The position numbers were made by a program, and so were the translations under genes. The notes under the pieces are model-generated. The model was given only the letters and a program-made list of their open reading frames with translations. It was not told where the DNA came from and ran no database searches. From NCBI GenBank assembly GCA_019359695.1, contig JAHHGV010000068.1, positions 1-33,594 of the forward strand: a DNA stretch of 33,594 bases, read 5' to 3'. Source of the stretch: Brasilonema angustatum HA4187-MV1 (GTDB taxonomy: Bacteria; Cyanobacteriota; Cyanobacteriia; Cyanobacteriales; Nostocaceae). Shown here in pieces: positions 25,816 through 33,594 of this stretch. How positions within the stretch are numbered: position 1 is the first letter of the stretch; each line of letters starts with the position of its first letter.

Positions 25816-26247
25816 TTAGTCTTTTGGAGGGTGCCAACCAGCTATCACCCAATAACTACGAACTTCTAAAGCATCTGGGTCATCACTTAAATGCAGTGCT
25901 GCTATTGTTGCTCGACCAATTGGCGTTTTGCCAACAATACGCAAACCATCTTCTGTCCAGTAAAAATGCTCAAACAAAACTTGGGTACGGGGGTTAAAGA
26001 GTTTTACCGTCTCGCCTGTTTCTGAATCAACCCCTGTTATTTTATCGCTTTTGTAACGATTGCAAAGTGGACAAGCTAGCCATAGGTTCAATTCATCATT
26101 GCTACCACCTCTAGAGATAGGAATGATGTGTTCAATTTCCAAACGCGCCATGACTAAATGTTGAGGACTCAAGCAATAACCACAACGATTTCTTGCACTA
26201 GCGCGGACACGACGTTCTACCTCAACAGGAATACGACTACGAGCCAT
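25816..26247 (-). CDS. HNH endonuclease
   Basis: A compact HNH nuclease: CGYC (C22, C25) and CPLC (C59, C62) bind the structural zinc, and EIEHIIPISRGGSNDELNLW with NRYK supplies the HNH catalytic residues. After residue 70 a ~70-residue tail follows (TGETVKLFNPRTQVLFEHFYW). It starts 5 bases after the stop of the 120-residue gene on the same strand, so the two are translationally linked. In cyanobacteria such small HNH genes are common, often paired with a small partner. Role in defence, transposition or self-maintenance cannot be told from sequence. Confidence 0.88.
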   Translation of the reverse strand: MARSRIPVEVERRVRASARNRCGYCLSPQHLVMARLEIEHIIPISRGGSNDELNLWLACPLCNRYKSDKITGVDSETGETVKLFNPRTQVLFEHFYWTEDGLRIVGKTPIGRATIAALHLSDDPDALEVRSYWVIAGWHPPKD

Positions 26248-26252
26248 TGCTG

Positions 26253-26615
26253 TTAATTGAGAGGTGGTCTTAAGCCACGTTCAACAGCAACTTTTAAGGC
26301 TCTCGCTTTACGTACCAAACCACCTCGGTAAACCTGCATCAGTTCATCTAATTGTCTAACTTCTACATCATTAAGTAGTCCTTCTCGGTTACCTGCTAAC
26401 AGATCACTGAAAACCTCTTGCTGTTCTGGTTCCATTTTTAGATCACACAAAACCAAAACCTGCTCATTTGGTAATGACTCAACAGGTAGTTCTGTAATAG
26501 CGCGGTCAATCCACTCTACTAATATATCTTCCAGTCGCCGATGTGTAATGGCAGCGATTTCTTTTGCTTGTTGTGCCAGTCTTTCTGGAAGTTCTATGGT
26601 AATGATTTCAGCCAT
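26253..26615 (-). CDS. Small antitoxin-like partner of the HNH gene
   Basis: 120 residues. The N-terminus MAEIITIELPERLAQQAKEI has the strand-helix beginning of ribbon-helix-helix-type antitoxins. The rest is helical (LEDILVEWIDRAITEL, DELMQVYRGGLVRKARALKV) with a basic end. No named domain was recognised. It is separated by 5 bases from the HNH gene it precedes, the order usual for antitoxin then toxin. A DUF5678 remnant lies immediately upstream. Function is inferred from arrangement only. Confidence 0.65.
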   Translation of the reverse strand: MAEIITIELPERLAQQAKEIAAITHRRLEDILVEWIDRAITELPVESLPNEQVLVLCDLKMEPEQQEVFSDLLAGNREGLLNDVEVRQLDELMQVYRGGLVRKARALKVAVERGLRPPLN

Positions 26616-26657
26616 TTTTTACTAGCTTTGCTTTATGAATTTGAATCTTTACGACAT

Positions 26658-26900
26658 TTAAAAGCGAATTGGCAAAATCTGGATAGAAGCGGTGCTACGA
26701 GGAACTAAGTAAATTGCATATAGCTGTTCTGAAGTATCTGCTAACTCTAACACTTCACGTAAGTTTTCACTGTGAGCAATTAAACCATTAGCATTGTAAG
26801 CAACATATTAATTTCGATATAAATCCAATAACATCTGACGGTTGTGGTTTAGCCACTTCAGCATCTCGCGGCTTTCATTTTGAGATGGTGCTTGATTCAC
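26658..26900 (-). pseudogene. DUF5678-like small protein, interrupted by one TAA
   Basis: From GTG 26900 the frame reads MNQAPSQNESREMLKWLNHN and continues to LYRN, then TAA (26808-26810), then resumes in the same frame as YVAYNANGLIAHSENLREVL down to QILPIRF. The whole (81 codons) is the usual DUF5678 length and pattern (W-L-N-x-N-R at the start, a Val-Ala-Tyr strand in the middle, Ser-Ile-Gln-Ile-Leu-Pro at the end). The interrupting codon falls where a Gln is natural, so CAA to TAA is the likely lesion. Too short and broken to be found as an open frame. Confidence 0.65.
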
Positions 26901-26974
26901 ATATATTGCAGTTTATAAATTAAGTAATAAATTAAGTAATAAAAAATTTAGGTGTTTTTAAACAGCTTTTCTGT

Positions 26975-27067
26975 TTACCTCTTATTGTAAGCATGATGGG
27001 CAGGACAAGGGTGCAAAACAATTTCTGGTTTCAATACTACCGACTCCTTGGGTAAGAGGATAAGGCG
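26975..27067 (-). pseudogene. Possible transposase N-terminal remnant
   Basis: Thirty codons read RLILLPKESVVLKPEIVLHP followed by CPAHHAYNKR and a stop. From memory this resembles the start of a cyanobacterial transposase whose next residues form a CPxC zinc site; the second Cys is gone. Only a scrap remains. The rest of 26901-27241 holds AT-rich direct repeats (AAATTAAGTAAT near 26916-26942) and no gene. Confidence 0.35.
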
Positions 27068-27241
27068 CTTGGAAGTCGTGAGTGTAAATACTTATCTTCC
27101 TTGAATTCTGTGCCAACCACCATGACACAATTCTTTAAAAGTGCGTAAGTTTAGACCACGTACAATTATATAGAGTCACAAAAAAGTTATGAAGTTATTT
27201 TCTTCTATTTACTAGACAATTACTAATTAGACGAAAACGTT

Positions 27242-27460
27242 ATGTTTTACACCGTAGAAGCTAGTGATACGCTACCGAACATTGCTGAAAAATTTTATGG
27301 CGATCGCACTCATTGGCAAAGTATTTACGATGCTAATCCAGATCTCATTGTACTTGTACCTGGAGTAGAACTTTTCATTCCCCTTGACTCATATTCCGAA
27401 TTCCAAAGCGAATGTGAAATCATTGTTGTTTACGATAACAATGGAAGCCATATGCTTTGA
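27242..27460 (+). CDS. Small LysM-domain protein
   Basis: 72 residues, nearly all a single LysM module: YTVEASDTLPNIAEKFYGDR, then WQSIYDANPD and VPGVELFIP. LysM binds peptidoglycan or chitin-like glycans, but there is no signal peptide and no enzymatic domain, so it is either cytoplasmic or a shortened relative of the longer LysM proteins. A weak purine stretch precedes the ATG. It stands alone between remnant DNA and a repeat region. The frame is clean, with a HIP1 site inside. Confidence 0.78.
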   Translation: MFYTVEASDTLPNIAEKFYGDRTHWQSIYDANPDLIVLVPGVELFIPLDSYSEFQSECEIIVVYDNNGSHML

Positions 27461-27768
27461 TAATTACCGAATGGTAAGGGCACAGCACTGCTAGTGTCCC
27501 TACGAAAAACCTGTGTTCTAGCCAATAGAAAACTGCTGCCAAAGGGGTGCGATACAAAGCAGCGTCAACGCCCTAACTCCTTACGGACACGCTGCGCGAA
27601 CGGGCGGGGTGTAAGGGTGTAGAGGTGTAAGGGTGTAGGGGTGTAGGGGAACCCCCTCAATTTATTGATGGGGCTAAAAACTTCGACGCCGTATTTCTCG
27701 CAAAGTCGAGCCAGCGCCCTTCGGATTCATCTATGTCCTGCGGACACGCTGCGCGCTTGGCGGTTCAA
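27461..27768. repeat. Repeat-filled gap with STRR GGGTGTAA/G units
   Basis: No gene. About five 8-base units of the form GGGTGTAR run from 27607 to 27649, a short tandemly repeated (STRR) sequence typical of heterocystous cyanobacteria; a second array is at 32251-32280. Two GACACGCTGCGCG cores (27586 and 27744) belong to the dispersed family also seen at 4653. Confidence 0.75.
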
Positions 27769-27802
27769 TAAAAAAAGTGCGCCACGACAAACGCCGACGC
27801 AC
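27769..27802 (-). terminator. Rho-independent terminator of chlN
   Basis: On the minus strand GTGCG (27802-27798) pairs with CGCAC (27781-27777), extended by imperfect pairs around a short loop, and is followed by seven to eight T. It lies 31 bases after the chlN stop. Confidence 0.7.
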
Positions 27803-27833
27803 CCAATAAAAATCATTACAACAAGAGGTAAAA

Positions 27834-29264
<1,431 letters not shown>

Positions 29265-29366
29265 CTAAAAGCGCGGTTGAAAGTAAGGCAGACTACATGT
29301 GGAAGAATGAACACTTCCCTCCAAACTGCCATAACTGACATCTTGCATTATTCTCAACAAGACTAA

Positions 29367-29434
29367 AAAAACCGGGTTTATAAACGTCAGATTAAGCAAT
29401 TCTTGCGTCGTTATTCTCAAGAAACCCGGTTTTT
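29367..29434. repeat. 13-bp perfect inverted repeat upstream of chlN
   Basis: AAAAACCGGGTTT (29367-29379) and AAACCCGGTTTTT (29422-29434) are perfect inverse copies across 42 bases. In addition TCTTGC...TTATTCTCAA is repeated directly (29341-29357 and 29401-29420). It sits in the 271-base gap between the DUF5331 gene and chlN, so it could attenuate read-through or process the message. Similar ACCCGGTTT palindromes are, to my knowledge, common in Nostocales. Confidence 0.65.
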
Positions 29435-29505
29435 GGCCTAGGTGCAAGATATCGATAATCTATGGCACATGGCAGCAGCCACACCCAAATTCAACACAAT
29501 TTAAG

Positions 29506-30237
29506 TTAAGTCTTGGGGAACAGACGATCAATCTCTGATTCGTTTAGAGAACCAGAAGATTTATCTTCCCCTAAAAGCGTTTTGTTATCCGCTTCTCCCT
29601 TTTGGATTACGGTTTCGCTACCCCAGGAATCTGACAAAGCATCAGCAAACCCACTCTGATTTGATGCGGTTGCTGGAGAAGTTTTGCTGTCTACTTCCTT
29701 CAAATCATCAAAGGAAAGATTGCTGGACTCATCAGATGAGTGAGGTGCGTTGTAAAACTCAGTATTTGAAATTTTCTGGTTAGATAAAGAATGATCGATC
29801 CCGTGTTGAGTTGCTTGGAACTCTTTTGTTCTAGTCAGATTCTCCCTGGTTGGATTGAGTACCCTTGGAGAATTTGTCAGTGTTTCATCACTTAAATTTT
29901 CACTTGATAAATCTGACTCTTCCGCGTGTTTTTCTATACGCAACTTAGGAAGAGCACGGTTACCAAGAGCGAGATCAGGATCGAGATTTAACCCCAGTAC
30001 TTCAACCAAGGTATCAGGATCAGGATTCAATTTGGAAAACGGCAGCATTAACTGTGCCAGCTTGGGTTCCAACGCATTAATAACTCCCAGGATGAGGTAA
30101 GAAGGTGGACGACTCCCGCCATCGGGAGTGTAAACAGATTCTACCTCCATGTGCAAGGAAATCCAGTCACGATTCACCTGGAAAAATTGCAACCACTTCT
30201 GCTTTAAAGATTCTGTAAAACTATCAAAAAAAGCCAT
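29506..30237 (-). CDS. DUF5331 protein located between chlL and chlN
   Basis: The N-terminal ~100 residues are the conserved DUF5331 part: MAFFDSFTESLKQKWLQFFQ, NRDWISLHMEVESVYTPDGG, SYLILGVINALEPKLAQLML. From about residue 105 the chain is low-complexity, rich in Ser, Asn, Asp and Glu, and probably disordered. It ends with a short acidic motif ESEIDRLFPKT. ATG 30237 (MAFFDSF) is preferred over 30249. Function unknown; to my knowledge it is found in cyanobacteria between chlL and chlN, which suggests a link to dark protochlorophyllide reduction, perhaps assembly or regulation. 29 bases downstream of chlL, same transcript. Confidence 0.8.
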   Translation of the reverse strand: MAFFDSFTESLKQKWLQFFQVNRDWISLHMEVESVYTPDGGSRPPSYLILGVINALEPKLAQLMLPFSKLNPDPDTLVEVLGLNLDPDLALGNRALPKLRIEKHAEESDLSSENLSDETLTNSPRVLNPTRENLTRTKEFQATQHGIDHSLSNQKISNTEFYNAPHSSDESSNLSFDDLKEVDSKTSPATASNQSGFADALSDSWGSETVIQKGEADNKTLLGEDKSSGSLNESEIDRLFPKT

Positions 30238-30266
30238 ATTGTCCCCCATCCTGGAATTAAGATGAT

Positions 30267-31133
30267 TTATACAATCATCAAGTCTAATTCTTCTTCTGGA
30301 TTAGGAACTTGTTGTTTACCCGGATTTAAATAGAAATCGGATAACAAAGCGAACACCTCGCGGTCTGGTGAATCATTTGGTACAACACCTTCCGGACAAG
30401 CCAAAATTTGGTCAGCGATGTTGAGATAGTAATCGCAAACGTAATTTAAACAGGGGTCAGATTCTGCCATTTCAAACAAAGTCTTACCTTTGACGCGGGA
30501 AACACGAATATCTTCAATCAAAGGCAAAACTTCTAAAACTGGCATCGGAACTGTTTCCACGTACTTGTCAATCAAGTCGCGCTTTGAGGTGCGGTTACCA
30601 ATTAAGCCAGCAAGACGCAGCGGGTGAGTCCGGGCTTTCTCCCTAACTGAAGCTGCAATACGATTAGCAGCGAACAAGGCATCAAAGCCATTGTCAGTCA
30701 CAATCATACAGTAATCAGCGTAGTTGAGGGGTGCTGCAAAACCACCGCAAACAACGTCACCAAGAACGTCAAACAAAATAACATCGTACTCATCAAAGGC
30801 GTTGAGTTCCTTCAAGAGTTTCACAGTTTCGCCAACCACATAACCGCCGCATCCAGCACCTGCAGGGGGACCACCTGCTTCGACACAATCGACTCCACCG
30901 TAACCCTTATAGATGACATCTTCGGGCCACACATCTTCGTAGTGGTAGTCCTTTTCTTGGAGAGTGTCGATAATCGTTGGAATCAAGAACCCGGTCAGGG
31001 TGAAGGTGCTATCGTGTTTGGGATCGCAACCAATCTGCAACACTTTCTTACCGCGCTTGGCTAGGGCGACGGAGATATTACAGCTTGTTGTGGATTTCCC
31101 GATACCGCCTTTTCCGTAAACTGCTAGTTTCAC
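30267..31133 (-). CDS. chlL: Light-independent protochlorophyllide reductase iron-sulfur ATP-binding protein
   Basis: The NifH-like ATPase that passes electrons to ChlN-ChlB. It has the P-loop [15 protein letters not shown], the two [4Fe-4S]-bridging cysteine regions [12 protein letters not shown] and [14 protein letters not shown], and the switch [18 protein letters not shown] take GTG 31133 as start ([10 protein letters not shown]), giving the standard 288 residues; AGAGG lies 10 bases before it. A longer reading from TTG 31163 adds an untypical [10 protein letters not shown]. First gene of the chlL-DUF5331-chlN run. The region upstream (31134-31478) should hold its promoter and is AT-rich, with no clear motif seen. 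Confidence 0.97.
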   Translation of the reverse strand: MKLAVYGKGGIGKSTTSCNISVALAKRGKKVLQIGCDPKHDSTFTLTGFLIPTIIDTLQEKDYHYEDVWPEDVIYKGYGGVDCVEAGGPPAGAGCGGYVVGETVKLLKELNAFDEYDVILFDVLGDVVCGGFAAPLNYADYCMIVTDNGFDALFAANRIAASVREKARTHPLRLAGLIGNRTSKRDLIDKYVETVPMPVLEVLPLIEDIRVSRVKGKTLFEMAESDPCLNYVCDYYLNIADQILACPEGVVPNDSPDREVFALLSDFYLNPGKQQVPNPEEELDLMIV

Positions 31134-31478
31134 TGTTGTTTGCCTCTTATAGCTTTTTGTCAAACTCGTGGCTTAAACACTTACCTTCACCTAGCCTGAG
31201 ATGGCGATATGTGAGGTCTCATGACTGTCATTATTGTGTAAGTTACCCAGAAAATAAAGGGGGCTGTCAAGTGTATTAGGGTTCTATGAGATGAATGATG
31301 GTTTAATCAAAAGAATTTGACTGTTGATTATTCTGCATCGCTTTTGAATACTTAAAACAAAAGTATTTTATTTCTTAATAATCTGTTTTTATAAAAAAAG
31401 TTACAAAACACAAAAAGCGAAAAATCTTTCTGTATCTATGGTTTTGATTAGAAAGACGTATGTGAAACACAGGGAACA

Positions 31479-31747
31479 GTAAGTAGGGTGGGCACTACTC
31501 ACCTCTAGCTCACCGACTAATTAACCACCAGTGCCCACCCCACAGTTAGTGGACTATCCCTGTTGTTAAAGACGGTAAGTAAGGTGGGCACTACTCACCT
31601 CTAGCTCACCGACTAATTAACCACCAGTGCCCACCCCACAGTTAGTGGACTATCCCTGTTGTTAAAGACGGTAAGTAAGGTGGGCACTACTCACCTCTAG
31701 CTGACTGACTAATTAACTAGTAGTGCCCACCCTACAGTTAGTGGACT
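31479..31747. repeat. Three tandem 96-bp repeats, each forming a hairpin
   Basis: Units begin at 31479, 31575 and 31671 (GTAAGTARGG), an exact 96-base period; the third is cut short at about 31747. Units 1 and 2 are almost identical. Each contains a GGTGGGCACT...AGTGCCCACC inverted repeat about 30 bases apart. In unit 3 the arms extend to 13 bp (GGTGGGCACTACT / AGTAGTGCCCACC) because the right arm differs in step with the left. The rest of the 31134-31975 gap is AT-rich, with a dispersed repeat near 31783-31830 and no gene. Confidence 0.9.
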
Positions 31748-31975
31748 CACTACTTATTTTTGAATTTTGAGATTGCTCAGTCCCAAGGGGACACGCGCAA
31801 GGGACGCTTCACTCCCAACGCTACGCGATTTTGAATTGTTAAAGTCTTGGGCTTCTAGCCCACAAGTGACAGGTCAATTGGAATAATGTAAAAAATTATT
31901 ACATATTACATATAAGTTAAATTTTTTCTCAAATATCAAAATCTACTGAGCTTTATGTTAATCAAACAAGTTTAT

Positions 31976-32230
31976 TCAAGAAACCTCTTCTTGCGGTGAA
32001 TTCATCTCTTGCAAAGTTTGCCAGCCAGCTTCCCACAGAGAACGGTCTTGTAACAATTTTGCGTTTATCCAGAAACGGACATCGGGATCACAAGCTGCTA
32101 CCATCTCGGCATAAACCCACTTACCTTGATTTTTGCGGTTGATAACTCGGAAATGTCGCCAGCCATCAACTTTTTGCTGCGCTGTCCATTTGGAACCGAG
32201 TAAATAGGGAAATTTTTGCTTTTTAGTCAT
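31976..32230 (-). CDS. TIGR02450 family small Trp-rich protein
   Basis: 84 residues with the family pattern LLGSKWTAQQKVDGWRHFRV, NRKNQGKWVYAEMVAACDP, RFWINAKLLQDRSLWEAGW: seven tryptophans in a very short chain. The family occurs in cyanobacteria and some proteobacteria; function unknown. ATG 32230. It reads toward chlL, with the repeat-rich gap between them. Confidence 0.88.
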   Translation of the reverse strand: MTKKQKFPYLLGSKWTAQQKVDGWRHFRVINRKNQGKWVYAEMVAACDPDVRFWINAKLLQDRSLWEAGWQTLQEMNSPQEEVS

Positions 32231-32250
32231 TTGTCAATGCCCTTTGGGCA

Positions 32251-32280
32251 GGGTGTAAGGGTGTAAGGGTGCAGGGGTGT
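32251..32280. repeat. STRR GGGTGTAA tandem units
   Basis: Nearly four 8-base units GGGTGTAA, GGGTGTAA, GGGTGCAG, GGGTGT, the same family as the array at 27607-27649. It lies just upstream of the Trp-rich gene start. Confidence 0.75.
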
Positions 32281-32359
32281 ACAAAAAATACGATTTTTTC
32301 TCCCTAAACTCCCAGTCTTGGTCAAAAGTCAATATAAAGCTAGACGGAAATTGATATAA

Positions 32360-32443
32360 GCAGAGAAAGGCGATGCGGAAGCCGCCGCCAACGCGATCGC
32401 CATCGCCCAGATCAATCAGCAACTCAAAATTTTGGGGGTTTAA
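32360..32443 (+). pseudogene. Short 3' coding remnant before the Uma2 gene
   Basis: A 27-codon Ala-rich stretch (AEKGDAEAAANAIAIAQINQ, then QLKILGV and a stop) looks like the C-terminal helix of a lost gene. An in-frame TAA directly precedes it, and no start codon is present. It ends 5 bases before the Uma2 ATG, so a complete partner gene may once have been coupled to it. No family can be named. Confidence 0.35.
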
Positions 32444-32448
32444 CTTTC

Positions 32449-33039
32449 ATGATCATCCAAGCACAGGAGCAGCGCAACTACTCATCTGAAGAATATTTAG
32501 AACTAGAAGTCAATTCAGAACAACGCCATCAATATATTGATGGAGAAATCATCCCTGTGACAGGCGGCACACCCAATCATAACCAAATTGCTGGTAACCT
32601 TTGCGCAGCCCTAAATTTTGCCCTCAAGCGTCAGCCTTATCGAGTGTTTGTCACCGATCAACGGCTTTGGATTCCCCAAAAGCGAATTCACACTTATCCT
32701 GATGTGATGGTTATTGCGGCACAACTTGAATTTGCTGAAGGACGGAAAGACACCCTCACAAACCCGTTGATGATTGCTGAGGTACTCTCAAAATCTACCA
32801 GAAGTTATGATAAGGATGAAAAATTTGCAGCTTACCGAACTATCTCCAGTTTTCAGGAATATGTTCTGATTGATCAGTACACGATGCATATCGAGAAGTA
32901 CTTCAAAACTGATAATAATCAATGGCTGTTTAGTGAATATGAAAATCGTGATGGGATGCTGTCACTTGGTTCGGTTCCCTTCCAAATTTCGCTAGCAGAT
33001 ATTTACGATAAGGTTGATTTTGAGGTAGAAGTTGATTGA
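32449..33039 (+). CDS. Uma2 family (DUF820) endonuclease-like protein
   Basis: A PD-(D/E)xK-fold protein: MIIQAQEQRNYSSEEYLELE, RHQYIDGEIIPVTGGTPNHN, then TYPDVMVIAAQLEF with the catalytic Asp, IAEVLSKSTRSYDKDEKFAAY with Glu and Lys, and EYVLIDQYTMHIEKYF. 196 residues, normal. The family is hugely expanded in cyanobacteria and is called restriction-endonuclease-like, but its function is unproven. No methylase or other partner is next to it. Start ATG 32449; no Shine-Dalgarno is evident. Confidence 0.9.
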   Translation: MIIQAQEQRNYSSEEYLELEVNSEQRHQYIDGEIIPVTGGTPNHNQIAGNLCAALNFALKRQPYRVFVTDQRLWIPQKRIHTYPDVMVIAAQLEFAEGRKDTLTNPLMIAEVLSKSTRSYDKDEKFAAYRTISSFQEYVLIDQYTMHIEKYFKTDNNQWLFSEYENRDGMLSLGSVPFQISLADIYDKVDFEVEVD

Positions 33040-33093
33040 CAGTTATCAGTTACCAGTTATCAGGTAAGTATCAGGCGCGTCTGCAAAACTCAT

Positions 33094-33490
33094 CCGGAAT
33101 ACAGTAGTGGCACAGTGAAGCTATCCCTGTTCTGTCACTCTCCGAAAACATTTACCATTTTTGAATTCTAGAGCTTTTATTTGGTAAGGGATCGCACAAT
33201 TTTTTTCTAATAATAAAGACCACACCCATTTTTTTCTAATAGGATAGCTTGTATTGTTTGCCTGATAAGCCTTCCAGAGATTGCTCACCCGGAAAGTGAC
33301 AGAAGAGGGCTATCCCTCTTCTGTCACTCTCCGAAATCAAAAATCAAAGGCAATGTTTAAACCTTAGACTAGGGTTGGGTTTGTGGCTTTCTTTTCTAAT
33401 ATGATAAACATCACCATCGCTTTAGACTAAAACTCTTGTGTAGCAAGGATTTCATGTTTTCATCTGGGGAAAGTGACAGAAGAGGGCTAT
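33094..33490. repeat. Three copies of a palindromic element in the 3' gap
   Basis: The central copy is GTGACAGAAGAGGG (33296-33309), loop CTAT, then CCCTCTTCTGTCAC (33314-33327), a perfect 14-bp stem, framed by CGGA and TCCG. Copy 1 (33094-33147) keeps the loop and right arm with a changed left arm. Copy 3 (33467-33490) keeps only the left arm and is cut in its loop by an insertion sequence. The region 33040-33498 has no gene. It also contains GATAACTG-type repeats (33041-33063) and two TTTTTTTCTAATA direct repeats (33200 and 33229). Confidence 0.8.
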
Positions 33491-33594
33491 AGCGGTTCTC
33501 ATTTGGGTGCAATACAATAACCGCAATGTTTAAACCAGCCAATAATGTCACTCAAATTAACAGTTTCAAAAGCTTCTGTAATCGCTTTATCTAA
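33490..33594 (-). mobile_element. End of an IS630-type insertion sequence (runs off the window)
   Basis: The element's 3' end carries the transposase stop at 33499 and probably begins at 33490, inside the loop CTAT of palindrome copy 3. A TA at 33488-33489 fits the TA target used by IS630/Tc1-type elements. The terminal sequence reads TAGCGGTTCTCATTTGGG. The other end is outside the window. Confidence 0.6.
33499..33594 (-). CDS. IS630-type transposase, C-terminal end (partial)
   Basis: Thirty-one codons and a stop, entering from the right edge: LDKAITEAFETVNLSDIIGW then FKHCGYCIAPK. The L-S-D-I-x-G-W-F-x-H-C-G-Y-C ending is the hallmark C-terminus of cyanobacterial IS630-type DDE transposases. 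The catalytic part is outside the window, so integrity is unknown. Confidence 0.75.
   Translation of the reverse strand, partial: LDKAITEAFETVNLSDIIGWFKHCGYCIAPK

Noticed and set aside
31479-31747. CRISPR-like array
   Set aside because: The units are contiguous 96-base tandem copies without unique spacers; no cas gene is present.
33094-33490. CRISPR or phage attachment site
   Set aside because: Three unequal palindromes at irregular spacing, with arms changed; no repeat-spacer regularity and no integrase.

Overview
The window is a piece of a filamentous, very probably heterocyst-forming cyanobacterial chromosome (order Nostocales). The reasons are: overlapping psbD/psbC, the phycobilisome core gene apcF, type I glnA behind an NtcA-type promoter, the chlL/DUF5331/chlN cluster, many GCGATCGC (HIP1) octamers, STRR-type short tandem repeats, and several families known mainly from cyanobacteria (DUF3318, CGLD27/Ycf36, TIGR02450). 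The species cannot be named from the sequence alone.

Layout. 1-2.6 kb: the 3' end of psbD, all of psbC and its terminator, then a frameshifted vWA-domain pseudogene. 2.9-7.5 kb: a bestrophin-type channel, a noncoding stretch with a MITE-like inverted repeat, a dynamin/Era-like GTPase, and a DUF29-tlyA pair. 7.7-10.1 kb: apcF and glnA, divergent. 10.1-12.5 kb: a PPOX-family pseudogene with two nonsense codons, then a TnpB element. Its RuvC-II glutamate is missing from the usual place, and it is read divergently from a 57-residue protein. A strong hairpin and the initiator tRNA follow. 12.5-16.6 kb: a minus-strand run of wcaI-like glycosyltransferase, yqeK, rsfS, CGLD27 and asparaginase. 16.6-17.9 kb: a 1.27 kb gene-free region full of inverted repeats. 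17.9-23.2 kb: a STAS-sugar transferase fusion, queE, a phytase-like secreted protein with an altered PEP-CTERM tail, DUF3318 and YbjN proteins. 23.5-27.5 kb: an alpha/beta hydrolase, an unrecognised membrane protein, an HNH nuclease with a small partner, two gene remnants and a LysM protein. 27.8-31.2 kb: chlN, DUF5331 and chlL, for dark chlorophyll synthesis. 31.2-33.6 kb: three 96-bp tandem hairpin repeats, a small Trp-rich protein, a Uma2 nuclease, a family of 14-bp-stem palindromes, and the end of an IS630-type insertion sequence that has landed in the loop of one palindrome.

How the genes fit together. The housekeeping content covers photosynthesis (PSII core, phycobilisome core, light-independent protochlorophyllide reductase), nitrogen metabolism (glutamine synthetase, asparaginase), translation (tRNA-fMet, RsfS, TlyA, QueE for tRNA queuosine) and surface polysaccharide (WcaI-like and initiating sugar transferases on either side of the structured noncoding region). 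Between these blocks the DNA is rich in decayed genes and small palindromic repeats.

I did not find a complete unmistakable new system. The items most worth following are the TnpB/small-protein divergent unit, the structured region at 17.0-17.65 kb, the 96-bp hairpin array upstream of chlL, and the palindrome family at 33.1-33.5 kb.
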